Below, piece by piece: positions 1-10,293 of a DNA stretch of 64,000 nucleotides. The notes beneath the pieces are model-generated. The model was not told the origin of the DNA and made no database searches. It saw only the letters and a program-made list of their open reading frames with translations. The number at the start of each line of letters is the position of its first letter. The stretch's first letter is position 1. The DNA comes from Mycolicibacterium porcinum (GTDB lineage: Bacteria > Actinomycetota > Actinomycetes > Mycobacteriales > Mycobacteriaceae): the NCBI GenBank assembly GCA_001942045.1, contig MSTD01000013.1, forward strand, positions 70,823 to 134,822. The letters are read 5' to 3'. A program made the position numbers and the translations under genes.

Positions 1-1
1 C

Positions 2-478
2 GATCGCGGCGTGTTCTCTGCCCGCGTGCAGGACGCGCTGCTGGCTGACGACCGGATCCGTCACCTTCGTGGCCGGGTGGCGCATGCGGTGGCCCGCGAT
101 GAGCGGATCCGGCTGACCCTGTCCACCAACACCGGGGGCGAAGCGGTCGAAACCGTGCACGGTTTCGATTTGGTGATCGACGGGTCCGGCGCCGACTCGC
201 TGTGGTTCGCACCGTTGTTCAGCCAGGACGCTCTGGACCTGCTGGAGCTGGGCCTCGGTGGACCACTGACCAGTGAGTCGCTCCAGGAGAACATCGGGCA
301 CGACCTGGCCCTGACCGATGTGTTCCCCAAGTTGTTCCTTCCGGGACTGGCCGGGCTCACCCAGGGCCCGGGCTTCCCGAATCTGAGCTGTCTCGGCCTG
401 TTGTCCGACCGGGTGCTGGGCGCCGACCTGACCCACCCCTCGATGAGGAGACTCGATGAGTACCAATCCGTTCGATGA
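2..478 (+). CDS. mbtG: Lysine N6-hydroxylase, C-terminal part (mycobactin synthesis)
   Basis: The window opens inside this gene, so about the last 158 residues are seen and the start lies outside. MbtG-type flavoenzymes hydroxylate the epsilon-amino group of lysine for the hydroxamate of mycobactin, the cell-wall siderophore. The visible part ([16 protein letters not shown] near residue 57 of the fragment, then [19 protein letters not shown] near its end) resembles the C-terminal NADPH/FAD domain of such monooxygenases. The identity rests mainly on the immediately following, overlapping mbtH, the usual mbtG-mbtH order. It is probably iron-regulated with the upstream mbt genes, but the promoter is outside the window. 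Confidence 0.75.
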   Translation, partial: DRGVFSARVQDALLADDRIRHLRGRVAHAVARDERIRLTLSTNTGGEAVETVHGFDLVIDGSGADSLWFAPLFSQDALDLLELGLGGPLTSESLQENIGHDLALTDVFPKLFLPGLAGLTQGPGFPNLSCLGLLSDRVLGADLTHPSMRRLDEYQSVR

Positions 479-677
479 CGAGAACGGCACGTTCTACGTA
501 CTGGTCAATGCTGAGGACCAGCACAGCCTCTGGCCGGCGTTCGCCGATGTGCCCGCTGGCTGGCGGGTGGTCTTCGGCGCGGCCGGCCGCACCGAGTGCC
601 TGGACTACGTCGAGGCGAACTGGACGGATCTGCGGCCGGGCAGCCTGCGTGAGGCGATGGCGAACCAGGGCAGCTGA
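456..677 (+). CDS. mbtH: MbtH-like NRPS chaperone
   Basis: This 73-residue protein binds the adenylation domains of nonribosomal peptide synthetases and is needed for their folding or activity. It shows the full family signature: N18 to L25 in the pattern [10 protein letters not shown], then [19 protein letters not shown] and the conserved tryptophans. Length is normal (about 70 residues). Its ATG lies 23 bases inside mbtG, implying translational coupling, and it is the last gene of the mycobactin run because the next gene is on the other strand. Confidence 0.95.
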   Translation: MSTNPFDDENGTFYVLVNAEDQHSLWPAFADVPAGWRVVFGAAGRTECLDYVEANWTDLRPGSLREAMANQGS

Positions 678-687
678 CCGGCGCCGG

Positions 688-1002
688 TCACGCCAGGTTC
701 GGCGCGAGGGCGTCCATGTCGAATACCCGCGCGTGGAGGATGGTGCGGTTTCGCAGCGCCGCGCGTACGGCCCGGTGCAGGCCGTCCTCGAGATAGATGT
801 CGCCGCGCCATTTCACCGCATGCGGGAACAGGTCCCCGTAGAACGTCGAGTCCTCGGACAGCAGCCGGTCCAGGGCGAGCACCGTGGTGGTGGTGACGAG
901 CTCGTCGAGGCGCAGTTGGCGCGGCGGGATGCGGGACCAATCCCGGTAGGAGAGCCCGTGCTCCGGGTAGGGTTTGCCCTCCTGGACGCCCTTGAAGATC
1001 AT
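688..1002 (-). CDS. Conserved mycobacterial protein, possible ParB-like fold
   Basis: A 104-residue protein of unknown function, equivalent in place to Rv2375 of M. tuberculosis. I chose the ATG at 1002 (MIFKGVQEGKPYPEHGLSYRDW) because a GGAGG lies ten bases upstream and the reading frame further upstream is not protein-like. The C-terminal part has GDIYLEDGLHRAVRAALRNR, reminiscent of the DGxHRxxAA motif of ParB/Srx-type nucleotide-binding proteins; this is a resemblance only. It converges on mbtH, 10 bases away, and diverges from hrcA. No signal peptide or membrane segment is visible. Confidence 0.7.
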   Translation of the reverse strand: MIFKGVQEGKPYPEHGLSYRDWSRIPPRQLRLDELVTTTTVLALDRLLSEDSTFYGDLFPHAVKWRGDIYLEDGLHRAVRAALRNRTILHARVFDMDALAPNLA

Positions 1003-1207
1003 CGCCGGCCCGCCTCCGTCGCAGCGTCGCGCGGTGTTGCCATCGGCATAGGTGCCTAGGCTAATACGTTCACGGGTCGTTGCCCGAGCCGGTATCGCCT
1101 GCCTCGAGGATCCCGGGCGCTCGCCACGAATCGGTAAACCCGCTGCTGATCGGTAAAATGAACCGAGCAAAATAAAGTCATCGCTGCTGCGAAAGGTAGG
1201 TGAACAG

Positions 1208-2239
1208 GTGGGGAGCGCCGACGAACGTCGTTTCGAGGTGCTGCGTGCCATCGTCGCCGACTTCGTGGCCACGCAGGAGCCCATCGGCTCGAAGACCCTG
1301 GTGGAGCGCCACAACCTCGGCGTGTCCAGCGCGACGGTCCGCAACGACATGGCGGTGCTGGAAGCCGAGGGGTACATCACCCAGCCGCACACCAGTTCGG
1401 GCCGGGTGCCCACCGAGAAGGGCTACCGCGAGTTCGTCGACCGCATCGACAACGTCAAGCCGTTGTCGTCCTCGGAACGCCGCGCCATCCTGTCGTTCCT
1501 GGAGTCCGGCGTCGACCTGGACGACGTGCTGCGACGTGCGGTGCGGCTGCTCGCGCAGCTCACCCGGCAGGTCGCCATCGTGCAGTACCCGACACTGTCC
1601 ACCTCGACTGTGCGCCACCTCGAGGTGGTGGCGCTCACCCCGGCGCGGCTGCTGCTGGTGGTCATCACCGATTCGGGTCGGGTCGACCAGCGCATCGTCG
1701 AACTCGGCGACGCCATCGATGACCATGAGCTGTCCAAACTGCGCGAGATGCTGGGCCAGGCGCTGGAAGGTAAGCCGCTCACCGCGGCGTCGATCGCGGT
1801 AAGCGATCTGGCCTCGCACCTCAACGGTCAGGGCGCACTGGCCGATGCGGTCGGCAGGTCGGCGACCGTCCTGGTCGAGACACTCGTCGAGCACACCGAG
1901 GAACGACTGCTCCTCGGCGGGACCGCCAACCTGACCCGCAACACCGCCGATTTCGGCGGATCGTTGCGGTCGGTGCTGGAGGCTCTCGAGGAGCAGGTGG
2001 TGGTGCTGCGGTTGTTGGCGGCCCAGCAGGAAGCGGGCAAGGTCACCGTGCGTATCGGTCATGAGACCGAGGCCGAGCAGATGCTGGGAACGTCGGTGGT
2101 GAGCACCACGTACGGCAGTTCGGGCAAGGTGTACGGCGGAATGGGTGTGGTGGGTCCCACCCGAATGGACTATCCGGGAACTATCGCCAATGTCGCGGCG
2201 GTTGCTCTTTACATCGGCGAAGTCCTAGGTACTCGGTAA
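1208..2239 (+). CDS. hrcA: Heat-inducible transcription repressor HrcA
   Basis: HrcA represses class I heat-shock genes by binding CIRCE operators and is kept active by GroEL. The 343-residue length is typical. The N-terminal winged helix is clear (residues about 5-75, with [16 protein letters not shown] as recognition region), followed by the GAF-like and dimerisation parts. The GTG start at 1208 is preceded by AAGGTAGGTG. dnaJ2 follows after 43 bases and rsmE after that, a common actinobacterial order. I see no CIRCE inverted repeat (TTAGCACTC-N9-GAGTGCTAA) in the 205-base upstream region, so autoregulation by CIRCE is not supported here. Confidence 0.97.
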   Translation: MGSADERRFEVLRAIVADFVATQEPIGSKTLVERHNLGVSSATVRNDMAVLEAEGYITQPHTSSGRVPTEKGYREFVDRIDNVKPLSSSERRAILSFLESGVDLDDVLRRAVRLLAQLTRQVAIVQYPTLSTSTVRHLEVVALTPARLLLVVITDSGRVDQRIVELGDAIDDHELSKLREMLGQALEGKPLTAASIAVSDLASHLNGQGALADAVGRSATVLVETLVEHTEERLLLGGTANLTRNTADFGGSLRSVLEALEEQVVVLRLLAAQQEAGKVTVRIGHETEAEQMLGTSVVSTTYGSSGKVYGGMGVVGPTRMDYPGTIANVAAVALYIGEVLGTR

Positions 2240-2282
2240 CACAGCCGGTTCGTCCGGCACAGAAAGGTCAGGCAAGGTCAGC

Positions 2283-3425
2283 GTGGCACGCGATTATTAC
2301 GGCTTGCTCGGAGTGAGCAAAGGCGCGAGCGATTCGGAGGTCAAACGTGCCTACCGACGGCTGGCGCGTGAGCTGCACCCCGACGTCAATCCCGATGAGG
2401 AGGCGCAGGCCCGGTTCACCGAGATCCAGATGGCCTACGAGGTCCTCTCGGATCCCGAGAAGCGTCGCATCGTTGACATGGGCGGTGACCCGATGGAGTC
2501 GGTGGGCGGTGCGCCCGGTGGGTTCAGCGGGTTCGGCGGGCTGGGCGATGTCTTCGAGGCGTTCTTCGGCGGCGGCGCCGCGTCCCGCGGGCCGGTCGGC
2601 CGGGTACGGCCTGGTGCGGATTCGCTGCTGCGGATGCGGCTGGACCTGGAGGAGTGCGCGACGGGCGTGACCAAACAGGTCACGGTGGACACCGCGGTGT
2701 TGTGCGACCTGTGCCACGGCAAGGGCACCAACGGGAAGTCCACGCCGGTCGCCTGCGACACGTGTGACGGCCGGGGCGAGATCCAGACCGTGCAGCGCTC
2801 GCTGCTCGGCCAGGTGATGACCACCCGTCCGTGCCCGGTCTGCGGGGGAATCGGTGAGGTCATCCCCGATCCGTGCCACCGGTGCGGTGGCGACGGCCGG
2901 GTGCGCGCCCGTCGTGAGATCAGCGTCAAGATCCCGGCCGGTGTCGGCGACGGCATGCGGGTTCGGCTGGCCGCCCAGGGCGAGGTCGGGCCGGGCGGCG
3001 GGCCCGCAGGTGACCTCTACGTCGAAGTCCACGAGAAGCAACACGACATCTTCGTCCGCGACGGTGACGACCTGCACTGCACCATCTCGGTGCCCATGGT
3101 CGACGCCGCGCTGGGCACCACGGTCACCGTCGACGCGATCCTCGACGGGCCCACCGAACTGACCATCGCCCCGGGTACCCAGCCCGGCGCGGTGACCACC
3201 TTGCGGGGCCACGGCATGCCGCATCTGCGATCCGGGGTGCGCGGTGACCTGCACGCCCACGTCGACGTGGTGGTGCCGTTGCGGCTCGACAGCACCGACA
3301 CCGACCTGCTGCGCAAGCTGAAGGAGAACCGCAGCCGCGACACCGCGGAAGTGCGTTCGACGCAGGCTTCGACGGGCTCCGGCGGCCTGTTCAGCCGGCT
3401 GCGTGAGACGTTCACCGGCCGCTGA
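2283..3425 (+). CDS. dnaJ2: Chaperone DnaJ (second paralogue)
   Basis: This Hsp40 co-chaperone stimulates the ATPase of DnaK and delivers unfolded substrates. Its 380 residues carry all type I domains: J domain (1-65, HPD at 32-34), a Gly/Phe-rich linker (75-103), four CxxCxGxG zinc repeats (141-206: [32 protein letters not shown]) and the C-terminal substrate-binding domains. The position after hrcA rather than after grpE marks it as DnaJ2. The start is GTG at 2283 with AAGGTCAG just upstream. Confidence 0.97.
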   Translation: MARDYYGLLGVSKGASDSEVKRAYRRLARELHPDVNPDEEAQARFTEIQMAYEVLSDPEKRRIVDMGGDPMESVGGAPGGFSGFGGLGDVFEAFFGGGAASRGPVGRVRPGADSLLRMRLDLEECATGVTKQVTVDTAVLCDLCHGKGTNGKSTPVACDTCDGRGEIQTVQRSLLGQVMTTRPCPVCGGIGEVIPDPCHRCGGDGRVRARREISVKIPAGVGDGMRVRLAAQGEVGPGGGPAGDLYVEVHEKQHDIFVRDGDDLHCTISVPMVDAALGTTVTVDAILDGPTELTIAPGTQPGAVTTLRGHGMPHLRSGVRGDLHAHVDVVVPLRLDSTDTDLLRKLKENRSRDTAEVRSTQASTGSGGLFSRLRETFTGR

Positions 3426-3440
3426 CGCGGGGCTGATGGC

Positions 3441-4190
3441 GTGAGTGCAGCGCTTTTCTACGTCGACGCGCTGCCGGGCGCGGGGGAGTTGGCCGTCGTC
3501 GACGGCGACGAGGGTTTCCACGCGTCCAACGTGCGCCGCATCCGCGTCGGCGAGCAGATCGATCTCAGCGACGGCTGTGGTGCGCTGGGGCATTGTGTCG
3601 TCGAGGAGACCGCCAAGGGCTGGTTGTCGGCGCGGGTGACCGAACGTGTCGCCATCGCGGCCCCGCGTCCGACCGTCACCGTGGTGCAGGCGCTGCCCAA
3701 GTCCGATCGCTCGGAGCTGGCCGTCGAGCTGGCGACCGAAGCCGGTGCGGACGGGTTCGTCGCCTGGCAGGCGACGCGCTGCGTGGCCCGCTGGGACGGC
3801 CCGAAGGTGGACAAGGGTCTGCGGCGCTGGGAAGCGGTGGCTCGCTCGGCGGCCCGCCAGTCGCGGCGCGCATACATCCCCGGGGTCGAGGGCGTGGTGT
3901 CGACGCCTGCGCTGACCGAGCGGGTGGCCGAGGCCGTGGCCGGCGGCGGGGTGGTGCTGGCGTTACACGAGTCGGCCACCGAACCGCTCGCCGAATTGCC
4001 TCTGGCCCAAGCGGATTCGTTGATGCTCATCGTGGGGCCGGAAGGCGGCATCGCCGATGAGGAGATCGTCGCGCTGACCGGGGCCGGCGCGAAGGCCGTC
4101 CGGCTCGGCCCGACCGTGCTTCGGACGTCGACGGCGGCCGCGGTGGCCCTGGGCGCGATCGGTGCGCTGACGGCGCGCTGGGAGATTTAG
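3441..4190 (+). CDS. rsmE: 16S rRNA m3U1498 methyltransferase RsmE
   Basis: RsmE uses S-adenosylmethionine to methylate N3 of U1498 in the ribosomal decoding region. The 249-residue protein has the N-terminal PUA-like part and a SPOUT/trefoil-knot domain with both diagnostic motifs: [13 protein letters not shown] near residue 195 and [18 protein letters not shown] near 220. It starts with GTG, 15 bases after dnaJ2, and is likely co-transcribed with it. Length fits the family (about 245). Confidence 0.95.
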   Translation: MSAALFYVDALPGAGELAVVDGDEGFHASNVRRIRVGEQIDLSDGCGALGHCVVEETAKGWLSARVTERVAIAAPRPTVTVVQALPKSDRSELAVELATEAGADGFVAWQATRCVARWDGPKVDKGLRRWEAVARSAARQSRRAYIPGVEGVVSTPALTERVAEAVAGGGVVLALHESATEPLAELPLAQADSLMLIVGPEGGIADEEIVALTGAGAKAVRLGPTVLRTSTAAAVALGAIGALTARWEI

Positions 4191-4227
4191 CGCCGACGGG
4201 TGTGCCGGCCGCCATTACGCTCCATTC

Positions 4228-4944
4228 GTGAGCTATCCGCCGCAAGGCCCGCCGCCGTACGGCCCGCCGCCCCACGGGCAGCCTCCTTACGGGCAGCAGC
4301 CCCCGCATTGGCCACCACCGCCCTACGGCCAACCACCGCAGTGGCCTGCGGCCGGCCCGCCGATCCGGCCCAGGAAATCGGGGCTCGGCATCGCGATCGT
4401 CGCCGTTATCGCCGTCGTGAGCCTCTTGTTCGTCGGTTTCATCGGGTACGAGATCTACCGGGCGGACGCTGAAGGGCAGGACCGGACTGCCTATTCGGCA
4501 TCTGACTTCTCTGACGCATGCGACAACGACCACATCACCAACGCCGCCGAATACCGCGAGCCCTACAACGTCGTGGCGTTCTTCAAGGGGCTCGGTCTCG
4601 TGGATGAAATCTGGCTGTCGGTCGCGGATGACAAATGGGCCACGTCCGGCGACTTCACCGAGATCAATGTGGTCGCCTGCCTGGAGCGGAAAAGGGGCAG
4701 CGAGGCGAAGGTGACCTCGTGCGTCGACGACGATGACCACACAACGGTCAACTACTACTCCGTCGAGTACGAGATCACCTTCCGCGAGGCCAAGACCGGC
4801 AAGGTGATCATGGACGGGGGAACAGTGCCCGGTACTGCCGGAAGTTGCCCCGTCCTGGGCTCCTATGACAAGAGGTCTCGCAAGATGTACGCCAGGCCGG
4901 ACGAGGATGCGGTGCGGGCCGCGTTGGACGCGTTCGCAGGTTAG
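4228..4944 (+). CDS. Proline-rich single-pass membrane protein
   Basis: I do not recognise this 238-residue protein. It has an N-terminal cytoplasmic tail of about 48 residues made of PPxGPPPYG-type repeats, a single membrane helix (about residues 52-75, IAIVAVIAVVSLLFVGFIGY), and an outer domain with four or more cysteines (CDNDH, VACLERK, TSCVDDDDH, GSCPVLG) that could form disulfides. Such tails are common in actinobacterial DUF4333/DUF4190-type proteins. The GTG start at 4228 fits the repeat beginning. It lies between rsmE and phoH on the same strand. Confidence 0.75.
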   Translation: MSYPPQGPPPYGPPPHGQPPYGQQPPHWPPPPYGQPPQWPAAGPPIRPRKSGLGIAIVAVIAVVSLLFVGFIGYEIYRADAEGQDRTAYSASDFSDACDNDHITNAAEYREPYNVVAFFKGLGLVDEIWLSVADDKWATSGDFTEINVVACLERKRGSEAKVTSCVDDDDHTTVNYYSVEYEITFREAKTGKVIMDGGTVPGTAGSCPVLGSYDKRSRKMYARPDEDAVRAALDAFAG

Positions 4945-5083
4945 CGCCACGCCATCTCGCTGACCTGTGTGTTCAGTCGGCCCGCTTAACCAGTGGGGCG
5001 TGTCGTTGACCAGCGGTAAACTTGACAGGCAACGTACGGCACCGGGCCGTTTGGAAAACACGGAAAGCAGGCACAAACTCCAC

Positions 5084-7207
5084 GTGACGCCCCGCGACAC
5101 GACCGCTGACTCGTCGGCCACCGCATCGGAATCGGTCCGCAGCAGCATCACTGTTCCGCCCGACATCATCGTGGGCCTGCTCGGCTCGGCTGATGAGAAT
5201 CTGCGGGCCCTCGAAACACTTCTGGCTTCCGACATCCACGCCCGCGGCAATGAGATCACCTTCACCGGTGAGCCCGCCGACGTGGCGCTGGCTGAACGTG
5301 TGGTCGCCGAGCTGATCGCCGTCGCCTCCGCCGGGCAGGCGGTGACGCCCGAGACGGTACGGCACAGCGTCGCCATCCTCACCGGCACCGAAGACGAGTC
5401 GCCGGCCGAGGTGCTCACGCTCGACATCCTGAGCCGCCGCGGCAAGACCATCCGGCCCAAGACGCTGAACCAGAAGCGCTACGTCGATGCCATCGATGCG
5501 CACACCATCGTGTTCGGCATCGGCCCGGCCGGTACCGGCAAGACATACCTGGCGATGGCCAAGGCAGTCAGCGCGCTGCAGTCCAAGCAGGTGAACCGGA
5601 TCATCCTGACCCGCCCCGCGGTGGAAGCCGGTGAGCGCCTCGGTTTCCTGCCCGGCACATTGAGCGAGAAGATCGACCCGTATCTGCGTCCGCTCTACGA
5701 CGCGCTGCACGACATGATGGACCCCGAACTGATCCCAAAGTTGATGAGCGCCGGGGTAATTGAGGTCGCACCGTTGGCATACATGCGGGGCCGGGCCCAA
5801 CCCCTGTTCGCCAACGTGCTGACACCTACCGGGTTCCGGCCGATCGGTGAGCTCAAGGTCGGCGATTTCGTGATTGGTTCAGACGGGTCGCCGACTGAGG
5901 TGACGGGTGTATACCCGCAGGGCTTCAAGGAGATCTACCGCGTCTTCACTCAAGACGGCGCATCGACCCTCGCCTCCGGTGACCATCTTTGGGCGGTGTA
6001 CACGGCTTCCGATCGGCGACGGAACAAGCCGGCTCGGATACTCGAGACCAAGGAGATGATCGGAAACCTCCGTGCTGCTCATGCTCACCGCTACGAGCTA
6101 CCGGTACTGAGTGCGCCGGTGAAGTTCGAGTCTCGGCCCGTCCCGATGGACCCGTATGCACTCGGGTTGCTGTTGGGTGACGGAAGCTTCTCCTCGCGTG
6201 CGACTCCGAGTTTCACGACGAAGGATCCGGAGCTGGCAGAGGCGTTGGGACGGCTCATCCCGGGTATCGAGGTTCGACGCAAGACCGACATCGGATATGT
6301 GTTGAACCGGATCACCACACCCGGTGAGGTCATCACGATCGAGAACCCGGTGACGGGCGTGATGCGTCGACTCGGCCTGTCCGGCAAGAAATCCGAAGCG
6401 AAGTTCGTACCCGAGGATTACCTGTTCAATTCGGCGGATGTGCGTTTGGCGGTGCTGCAGGGACTTCTCGATACCGATGGTGGTCCGGTAACCCAAGAAG
6501 GCCGGACCTGCCGGATCCAGTACACGACGGTGTCTGATCGGTTGTGCGACAACGTGATCTTCCTCGTCGAGTCTTTGGGCGGTGTGGTTTATCTGCGGAC
6601 CCGGGATGCTGCCGGCCGCAAACCGGGCCTGGCCCGCGGCCGAGAGGTCCACCATCGGTACGACTCGAACGTTCTCGACATCCGCTTGCCCGAGGGCCTT
6701 ATCCCGTTCCGGCTCGCGCGCAAGGCCGAGAAGTACGCCGCGACGGGTGGGGGCCGTCCGATGCGATACGTGGACCGTATCGAACCCGTGGGCACCACGG
6801 AGGCGGTCTGCATCAGTGTCGCCGCAGAGGACTCCCTGTATGTGACCGAGGATTTCCTCTTGACGCACAACACCCTCAACGATGCGTTCATCATCCTCGA
6901 CGAGGCACAGAACACCACCGCCGAGCAGATGAAGATGTTCCTGACGCGCCTCGGCTTCGGCTCGAAAGTCGTTGTCACCGGCGATATCACGCAGGTGGAT
7001 TTGCCCGGCGGGGCCACCTCCGGGCTGCGGGCCGCGATGAACATCCTCGACGGTATCGAGGACATCCACTTCGCCGAACTCACCAGTGCCGACGTGGTCC
7101 GGCACCGCCTGGTGTCCGAGATCGTGGACGCCTATGCCCGACATGAGGAGCCGGCATTGCTCAACCGTGCCCAACGCCGTTCGTCGAACGGGCGGCCCCG
7201 CAGATGA
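5084..7207 (+). CDS. phoH: PhoH-like ATPase/RNA helicase-type protein, intein-containing precursor
   Basis: The host protein is the mycobacterial PhoH1-type P-loop ATPase (348 residues after splicing, normal length). I chose GTG 5084 because a GGAAAG precedes it and homology begins there; upstream codons look non-coding. Walker A is GPAGTGKT (147-154) and Walker B ILDEAQN lies just after the intein. The precursor is 707 residues: N-extein 1-237, intein 238-596, C-extein 597-707. The insertion falls at MRGR/TLNDAF, between the two Walker motifs, so an unspliced protein could not bind nucleotide normally. The stop overlaps ybeY by four bases (ATGA), as usual for this phoH-ybeY pair. Confidence 0.95.
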   Translation: MTPRDTTADSSATASESVRSSITVPPDIIVGLLGSADENLRALETLLASDIHARGNEITFTGEPADVALAERVVAELIAVASAGQAVTPETVRHSVAILTGTEDESPAEVLTLDILSRRGKTIRPKTLNQKRYVDAIDAHTIVFGIGPAGTGKTYLAMAKAVSALQSKQVNRIILTRPAVEAGERLGFLPGTLSEKIDPYLRPLYDALHDMMDPELIPKLMSAGVIEVAPLAYMRGRAQPLFANVLTPTGFRPIGELKVGDFVIGSDGSPTEVTGVYPQGFKEIYRVFTQDGASTLASGDHLWAVYTASDRRRNKPARILETKEMIGNLRAAHAHRYELPVLSAPVKFESRPVPMDPYALGLLLGDGSFSSRATPSFTTKDPELAEALGRLIPGIEVRRKTDIGYVLNRITTPGEVITIENPVTGVMRRLGLSGKKSEAKFVPEDYLFNSADVRLAVLQGLLDTDGGPVTQEGRTCRIQYTTVSDRLCDNVIFLVESLGGVVYLRTRDAAGRKPGLARGREVHHRYDSNVLDIRLPEGLIPFRLARKAEKYAATGGGRPMRYVDRIEPVGTTEAVCISVAAEDSLYVTEDFLLTHNTLNDAFIILDEAQNTTAEQMKMFLTRLGFGSKVVVTGDITQVDLPGGATSGLRAAMNILDGIEDIHFAELTSADVVRHRLVSEIVDAYARHEEPALLNRAQRRSSNGRPRR
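5795..6871 (+). mobile_element. Class 3-type intein with LAGLIDADG endonuclease, in phoH
   Basis: In-frame 359-residue insertion relative to uninterrupted PhoH proteins. It starts with Ala ([13 protein letters not shown]), not Cys or Ser, and ends in His-Asn followed by Thr of the extein. The residues of the class 3 WCT triplet are present: Trp66 in SGDHLW (block B), Cys339 in EAVCISV (block F) and Thr357 in LLTHN (block G). Two dodecapeptide motifs of a LAGLIDADG homing endonuclease are seen, ALGLLLGDG (122-130) and LQGLLDTDG (221-229), each with its acidic residue, so the element may still home. Confidence 0.93.
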
Positions 7208-7740
7208 GTGTCGAGGTATCCAACGAGTCGGGCATCGACGTCTCCGAGGACGAGCTGATCAGTGTCGCGCGGTTCGTCATCGCGAAGATGGACGTGAACC
7301 CGGCGGCTGAGCTGTCGATGGTGCTGGTGGACAGCGCCGCGATGGCCGACCTGCACATGCGGTGGATGGACCTGCCGGGGCCCACCGACGTGATGAGCTT
7401 CCCGATGGACGAGCTGGAGCCCGGGGGACGCCCGGATTCGCCTGAGCCGGGTCCGTCCATGCTCGGCGACATCGTGCTGTGCCCTGAGTTCGCCGAACAG
7501 CAGGCCGCCAAGGCCGGGCACTCACTGGGTCAGGAGTTGGCGCTGCTGACCGTGCACGGCGTGCTGCACCTGCTCGGCTACGACCACGCCGAACCGGACG
7601 AGGAAAAAGAGATGTTCGCGCTGCAGCGCCAGCTCCTCGAGGAATGGGTGGCTGATCAGGTCGAGGCGTACCACGCCGATCGGCAGAGCCAGAAAGATCA
7701 GCGCCTGCTCGACAAGTCCCGATATTTCGACGAACCGTGA
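7204..7740 (+). CDS. ybeY: Endoribonuclease YbeY
   Basis: YbeY is a zinc-dependent single-strand RNase acting in 16S rRNA 3-prime maturation and ribosome quality control. The signature H118-G-V-L-H122-L-L-G-Y-D-H128 is complete and followed by the usual acidic EEKEMF. The 178-residue length includes a mycobacterial C-terminal extension. It overlaps phoH upstream and the CBS-domain gene downstream, four bases each, so the three are almost certainly translated as a coupled set. Confidence 0.97.
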   Translation: MSVEVSNESGIDVSEDELISVARFVIAKMDVNPAAELSMVLVDSAAMADLHMRWMDLPGPTDVMSFPMDELEPGGRPDSPEPGPSMLGDIVLCPEFAEQQAAKAGHSLGQELALLTVHGVLHLLGYDHAEPDEEKEMFALQRQLLEEWVADQVEAYHADRQSQKDQRLLDKSRYFDEP

Positions 7741-9068
7741 CCGGCATACTTCCGCTGCTCGGCGCCGTGGTGCTGGTCGGCTTCGGTGGCCTGTTCGCAG
7801 CCATCGACGCCGCGCTGTCCACCGTCTCGATCGCGCGCATCGAGGAACTGGTCCGCGACGAACGTCCCGGCGCCGCCCGGCTCAGCCGAGTCGTCGCGGA
7901 ACGGCCCCGCTACATCAATCTTGTTGTCCTGCTACGAATCACCTGCGAGATCAGCGCCACGGTCCTGCTGGTGTCGTTTCTGGACGGTCACCTCGGTGTC
8001 AGCTGGGGTCTGGTGGCCTCGGCCGCGATCATGGTGGTGACGAGCTTCGTGGCCATCGGCGTCGGCCCGCGTACGGTCGGCAGGCAGAACGCGTACTCGA
8101 TCGCGTTGATCTCGGCATTGCCGCTGCAGGCGATCTCGGTGCTGCTCACCCCGATCAGCCGGCTGCTGGTGCTGATCGGTAATGCGCTGACGCCCGGTCG
8201 TGGTTTCCGCAACGGTCCGTTCGCCTCCGAGATCGAGCTGCGTGAGGTCGTCGATCTGGCCCAGCAGCGCGGCGTGGTGGCCGACGAGGAACGCCGGATG
8301 ATCCAGTCGGTTTTCGAACTGGGGGATACCCCGGCGCGCGAGGTCATGGTGCCGCGCACCGAGATGGTGTGGATCGAAAGTGACAAGTCAGCGGGCCAAG
8401 CCACGTCGCTCGCGGTACGGAGCGGGCATTCCCGCATCCCGGTCATCGGCGAGAACGTCGATGACATCGTCGGCGTGGTTTACCTGAAAGATCTTGTCCA
8501 GCAGACCTATTACTCGACCAACGGCGGCCGCGACACCAACGTGGCGCAGGTGATGCGCCCGGCGGTGTTCGTCCCGGACTCCAAGCCGCTCGACGAACTG
8601 CTCAACGAGATGCAGCGCGACCGCAACCACATGGCGCTGCTCGTCGACGAATACGGCGCCATCGCCGGGCTGGTCACGATCGAGGACGTGCTGGAGGAGA
8701 TCGTCGGCGAGATCGCCGACGAGTACGACACCGATGAGGTGGCCCCGGTCGAAGACCTCGGTGACCGTCAGTACCGGGTGTCGGCACGGCTGCCGATCGA
8801 AGACCTCTGCGAACTCTACGAAATGGAAGCCGACGAGGACCTGGACGTGGACACCGTGGGCGGGCTGGTGGCGTTCGAATTGGGCCGCGTGCCGCTGCCC
8901 GGCGCCGAAGTCACCTGGGACGGTCTGAGATTGCGCGCCGAAGGTGGTTCCGACCATCGTGGCCGGGTGCGGATCGGCACGATCCTGGTGAGCCCGGCAG
9001 AAGAAGCCGAGAAACCCGAGACCCTCGATCCGCCCCGCGCGCGAGGAGGACAGGAAGCAGATGACTGA
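7737..9068 (+). CDS. CNNM/CorC-type membrane protein with CBS pair
   Basis: Hemolysin-family (TlyC/CorC) protein of 443 residues, related to Mg2+/Co2+ efflux proteins. Order seen: DUF21 membrane domain with about four helices (1-150), two CBS domains (about 200-330, containing [12 protein letters not shown] and [29 protein letters not shown]), then the C-terminal CorC_HlyC domain (about 345-425). GTG start at 7737 overlaps ybeY. Place corresponds to Rv2366c. The transported ion is not determinable from sequence. Confidence 0.92.
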   Translation: MTGILPLLGAVVLVGFGGLFAAIDAALSTVSIARIEELVRDERPGAARLSRVVAERPRYINLVVLLRITCEISATVLLVSFLDGHLGVSWGLVASAAIMVVTSFVAIGVGPRTVGRQNAYSIALISALPLQAISVLLTPISRLLVLIGNALTPGRGFRNGPFASEIELREVVDLAQQRGVVADEERRMIQSVFELGDTPAREVMVPRTEMVWIESDKSAGQATSLAVRSGHSRIPVIGENVDDIVGVVYLKDLVQQTYYSTNGGRDTNVAQVMRPAVFVPDSKPLDELLNEMQRDRNHMALLVDEYGAIAGLVTIEDVLEEIVGEIADEYDTDEVAPVEDLGDRQYRVSARLPIEDLCELYEMEADEDLDVDTVGGLVAFELGRVPLPGAEVTWDGLRLRAEGGSDHRGRVRIGTILVSPAEEAEKPETLDPPRARGGQEADD

Positions 9069-9378
9069 GCTCGACGCAGAAGACAACAAGCTCGTGGTGT
9101 TGGCACGTGGCGCGATGGGCCGTGCCGAGGCGTCCTCGGGTGCGGCGGTCCGCGATCAGGACGGCCGGACCTATGCCGGAGCGCCGGTGAGTCTGGCGGC
9201 GCTGCAGCTGACCGCGCTGCAGGCGGCGGTGGCCGCTGCGGTGTCCAGCGGCGCGACCGGACTTGAGGCCGCCGTGCTGGTGGGTGGCGCCGCCGACGAC
9301 GCCGGCGTGGCCGCGGTGCGGGAACTGTCGGCCGACGCCGCGGTGATCGTCACCGACCGGGCAGGAAACCCAGTATGA
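9061..9378 (+). CDS. Cytidine-deaminase-like protein lacking zinc ligands
   Basis: A 105-residue protein in the slot where many bacteria keep cdd immediately before era. The pattern [19 protein letters not shown] followed by [12 protein letters not shown] matches the layout of a CDA fold, but the His/Cys-Ala-Glu catalytic motif is replaced (TALQAAV) and the second PCxxC zinc motif is absent; the protein has no cysteine or histidine at all. I infer a catalytically dead, structural or regulatory relic, as in Rv2365c. It overlaps both neighbours (8 and 4 bases). Confidence 0.8.
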   Translation: MTELDAEDNKLVVLARGAMGRAEASSGAAVRDQDGRTYAGAPVSLAALQLTALQAAVAAAVSSGATGLEAAVLVGGAADDAGVAAVRELSADAAVIVTDRAGNPV

Positions 9379-10274
9379 GTGAATTCCGTTCCGGCTTCGT
9401 CTGTTTCGTCGGCCGGCCCAACACCGGCAAGTCGACGCTGACCAACGCACTGGTGGGCCAGAAGGTGGCGATCACCTCGAACCGGCCGCAGACCACCCGG
9501 CACACGATCCGCGGCATCGTGCACCGTGAGGACTTTCAGATCATCCTGGTCGACACCCCTGGACTGCACCGGCCGCGCACCCTGCTCGGGCAGCGACTCA
9601 ACGACCTGGTCAAGGACACCTACTCCGAGGTCGACGTCATTGGTCTGTGCATCCCGGCCGATGAGCGCATCGGTCCCGGTGACCGCTGGATCTATCAGCA
9701 GATCCGCGCGGTGGCGCCCAAGACCACGCTGATCGCCGTCGTCACCAAGACCGACAAGGTGTCCAAGGACCGCGTCGCCGAGCAGCTTCTCGCGGTCAGT
9801 GAGCTCGTCGGGCCCGACGCCGACATCGTGCCGGTCTCGGCCACCGCCAACGAACAACTCGACGTGCTCACCGATGTCCTGGTCTCCAAACTCCCTCCGG
9901 GGCCCGCGTATTACCCCGACGGTGAGTTGACCGACGAGCCAGAAGAAGTGCTGATGGCCGAGCTCATCCGGGAGGCCGCGCTGGAAGGCGTGCGTGATGA
10001 GCTGCCGCACTCGCTGGCCGTGGTCATCGAGGAAGTGTCCGAGCGCGAAGGCCGCGACGATCTCATCGACGTACACGCCATCCTCTACGTCGAGCGCGAC
10101 AGCCAGAAGGGCATCGTGATCGGCAAGGGCGGGGCGCGGCTGCGCGAGGTCGGCACCGCCGCCCGCACCCAGATCGAGAAGCTGCTCGGCACAAAGGTGT
10201 ATCTCGACCTCCGGGTCAAGATCGCCAAGAACTGGCAGCGCGATCCCAAACAGCTGGGGCGTCTGGGGTTCTAG
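9375..10274 (+). CDS. era: GTPase Era
   Basis: Era binds the 3-prime end of 16S rRNA during 30S assembly. The 299-residue protein has G1 GRPNTGKS (13-20), the G2 region RHTIRG (42-47), G3 DTPG (60-63), G4 TKTD (124-127) and a C-terminal KH domain with GIVIGKGGARLREVG. Start ATG overlaps the preceding stop. The neighbourhood (phoH, ybeY, CDA-like, era, recO nearby) is the standard RNA-maturation cluster. Confidence 0.98.
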   Translation: MSEFRSGFVCFVGRPNTGKSTLTNALVGQKVAITSNRPQTTRHTIRGIVHREDFQIILVDTPGLHRPRTLLGQRLNDLVKDTYSEVDVIGLCIPADERIGPGDRWIYQQIRAVAPKTTLIAVVTKTDKVSKDRVAEQLLAVSELVGPDADIVPVSATANEQLDVLTDVLVSKLPPGPAYYPDGELTDEPEEVLMAELIREAALEGVRDELPHSLAVVIEEVSEREGRDDLIDVHAILYVERDSQKGIVIGKGGARLREVGTAARTQIEKLLGTKVYLDLRVKIAKNWQRDPKQLGRLGF

Positions 10275-10293
10275 CCGGGCGGGCGAGTCGCCG

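Noticed and set aside
1003..1207. CIRCE operator before hrcA
   Set aside because: No TTAGCACTC/GAGTGCTAA inverted repeat is present.
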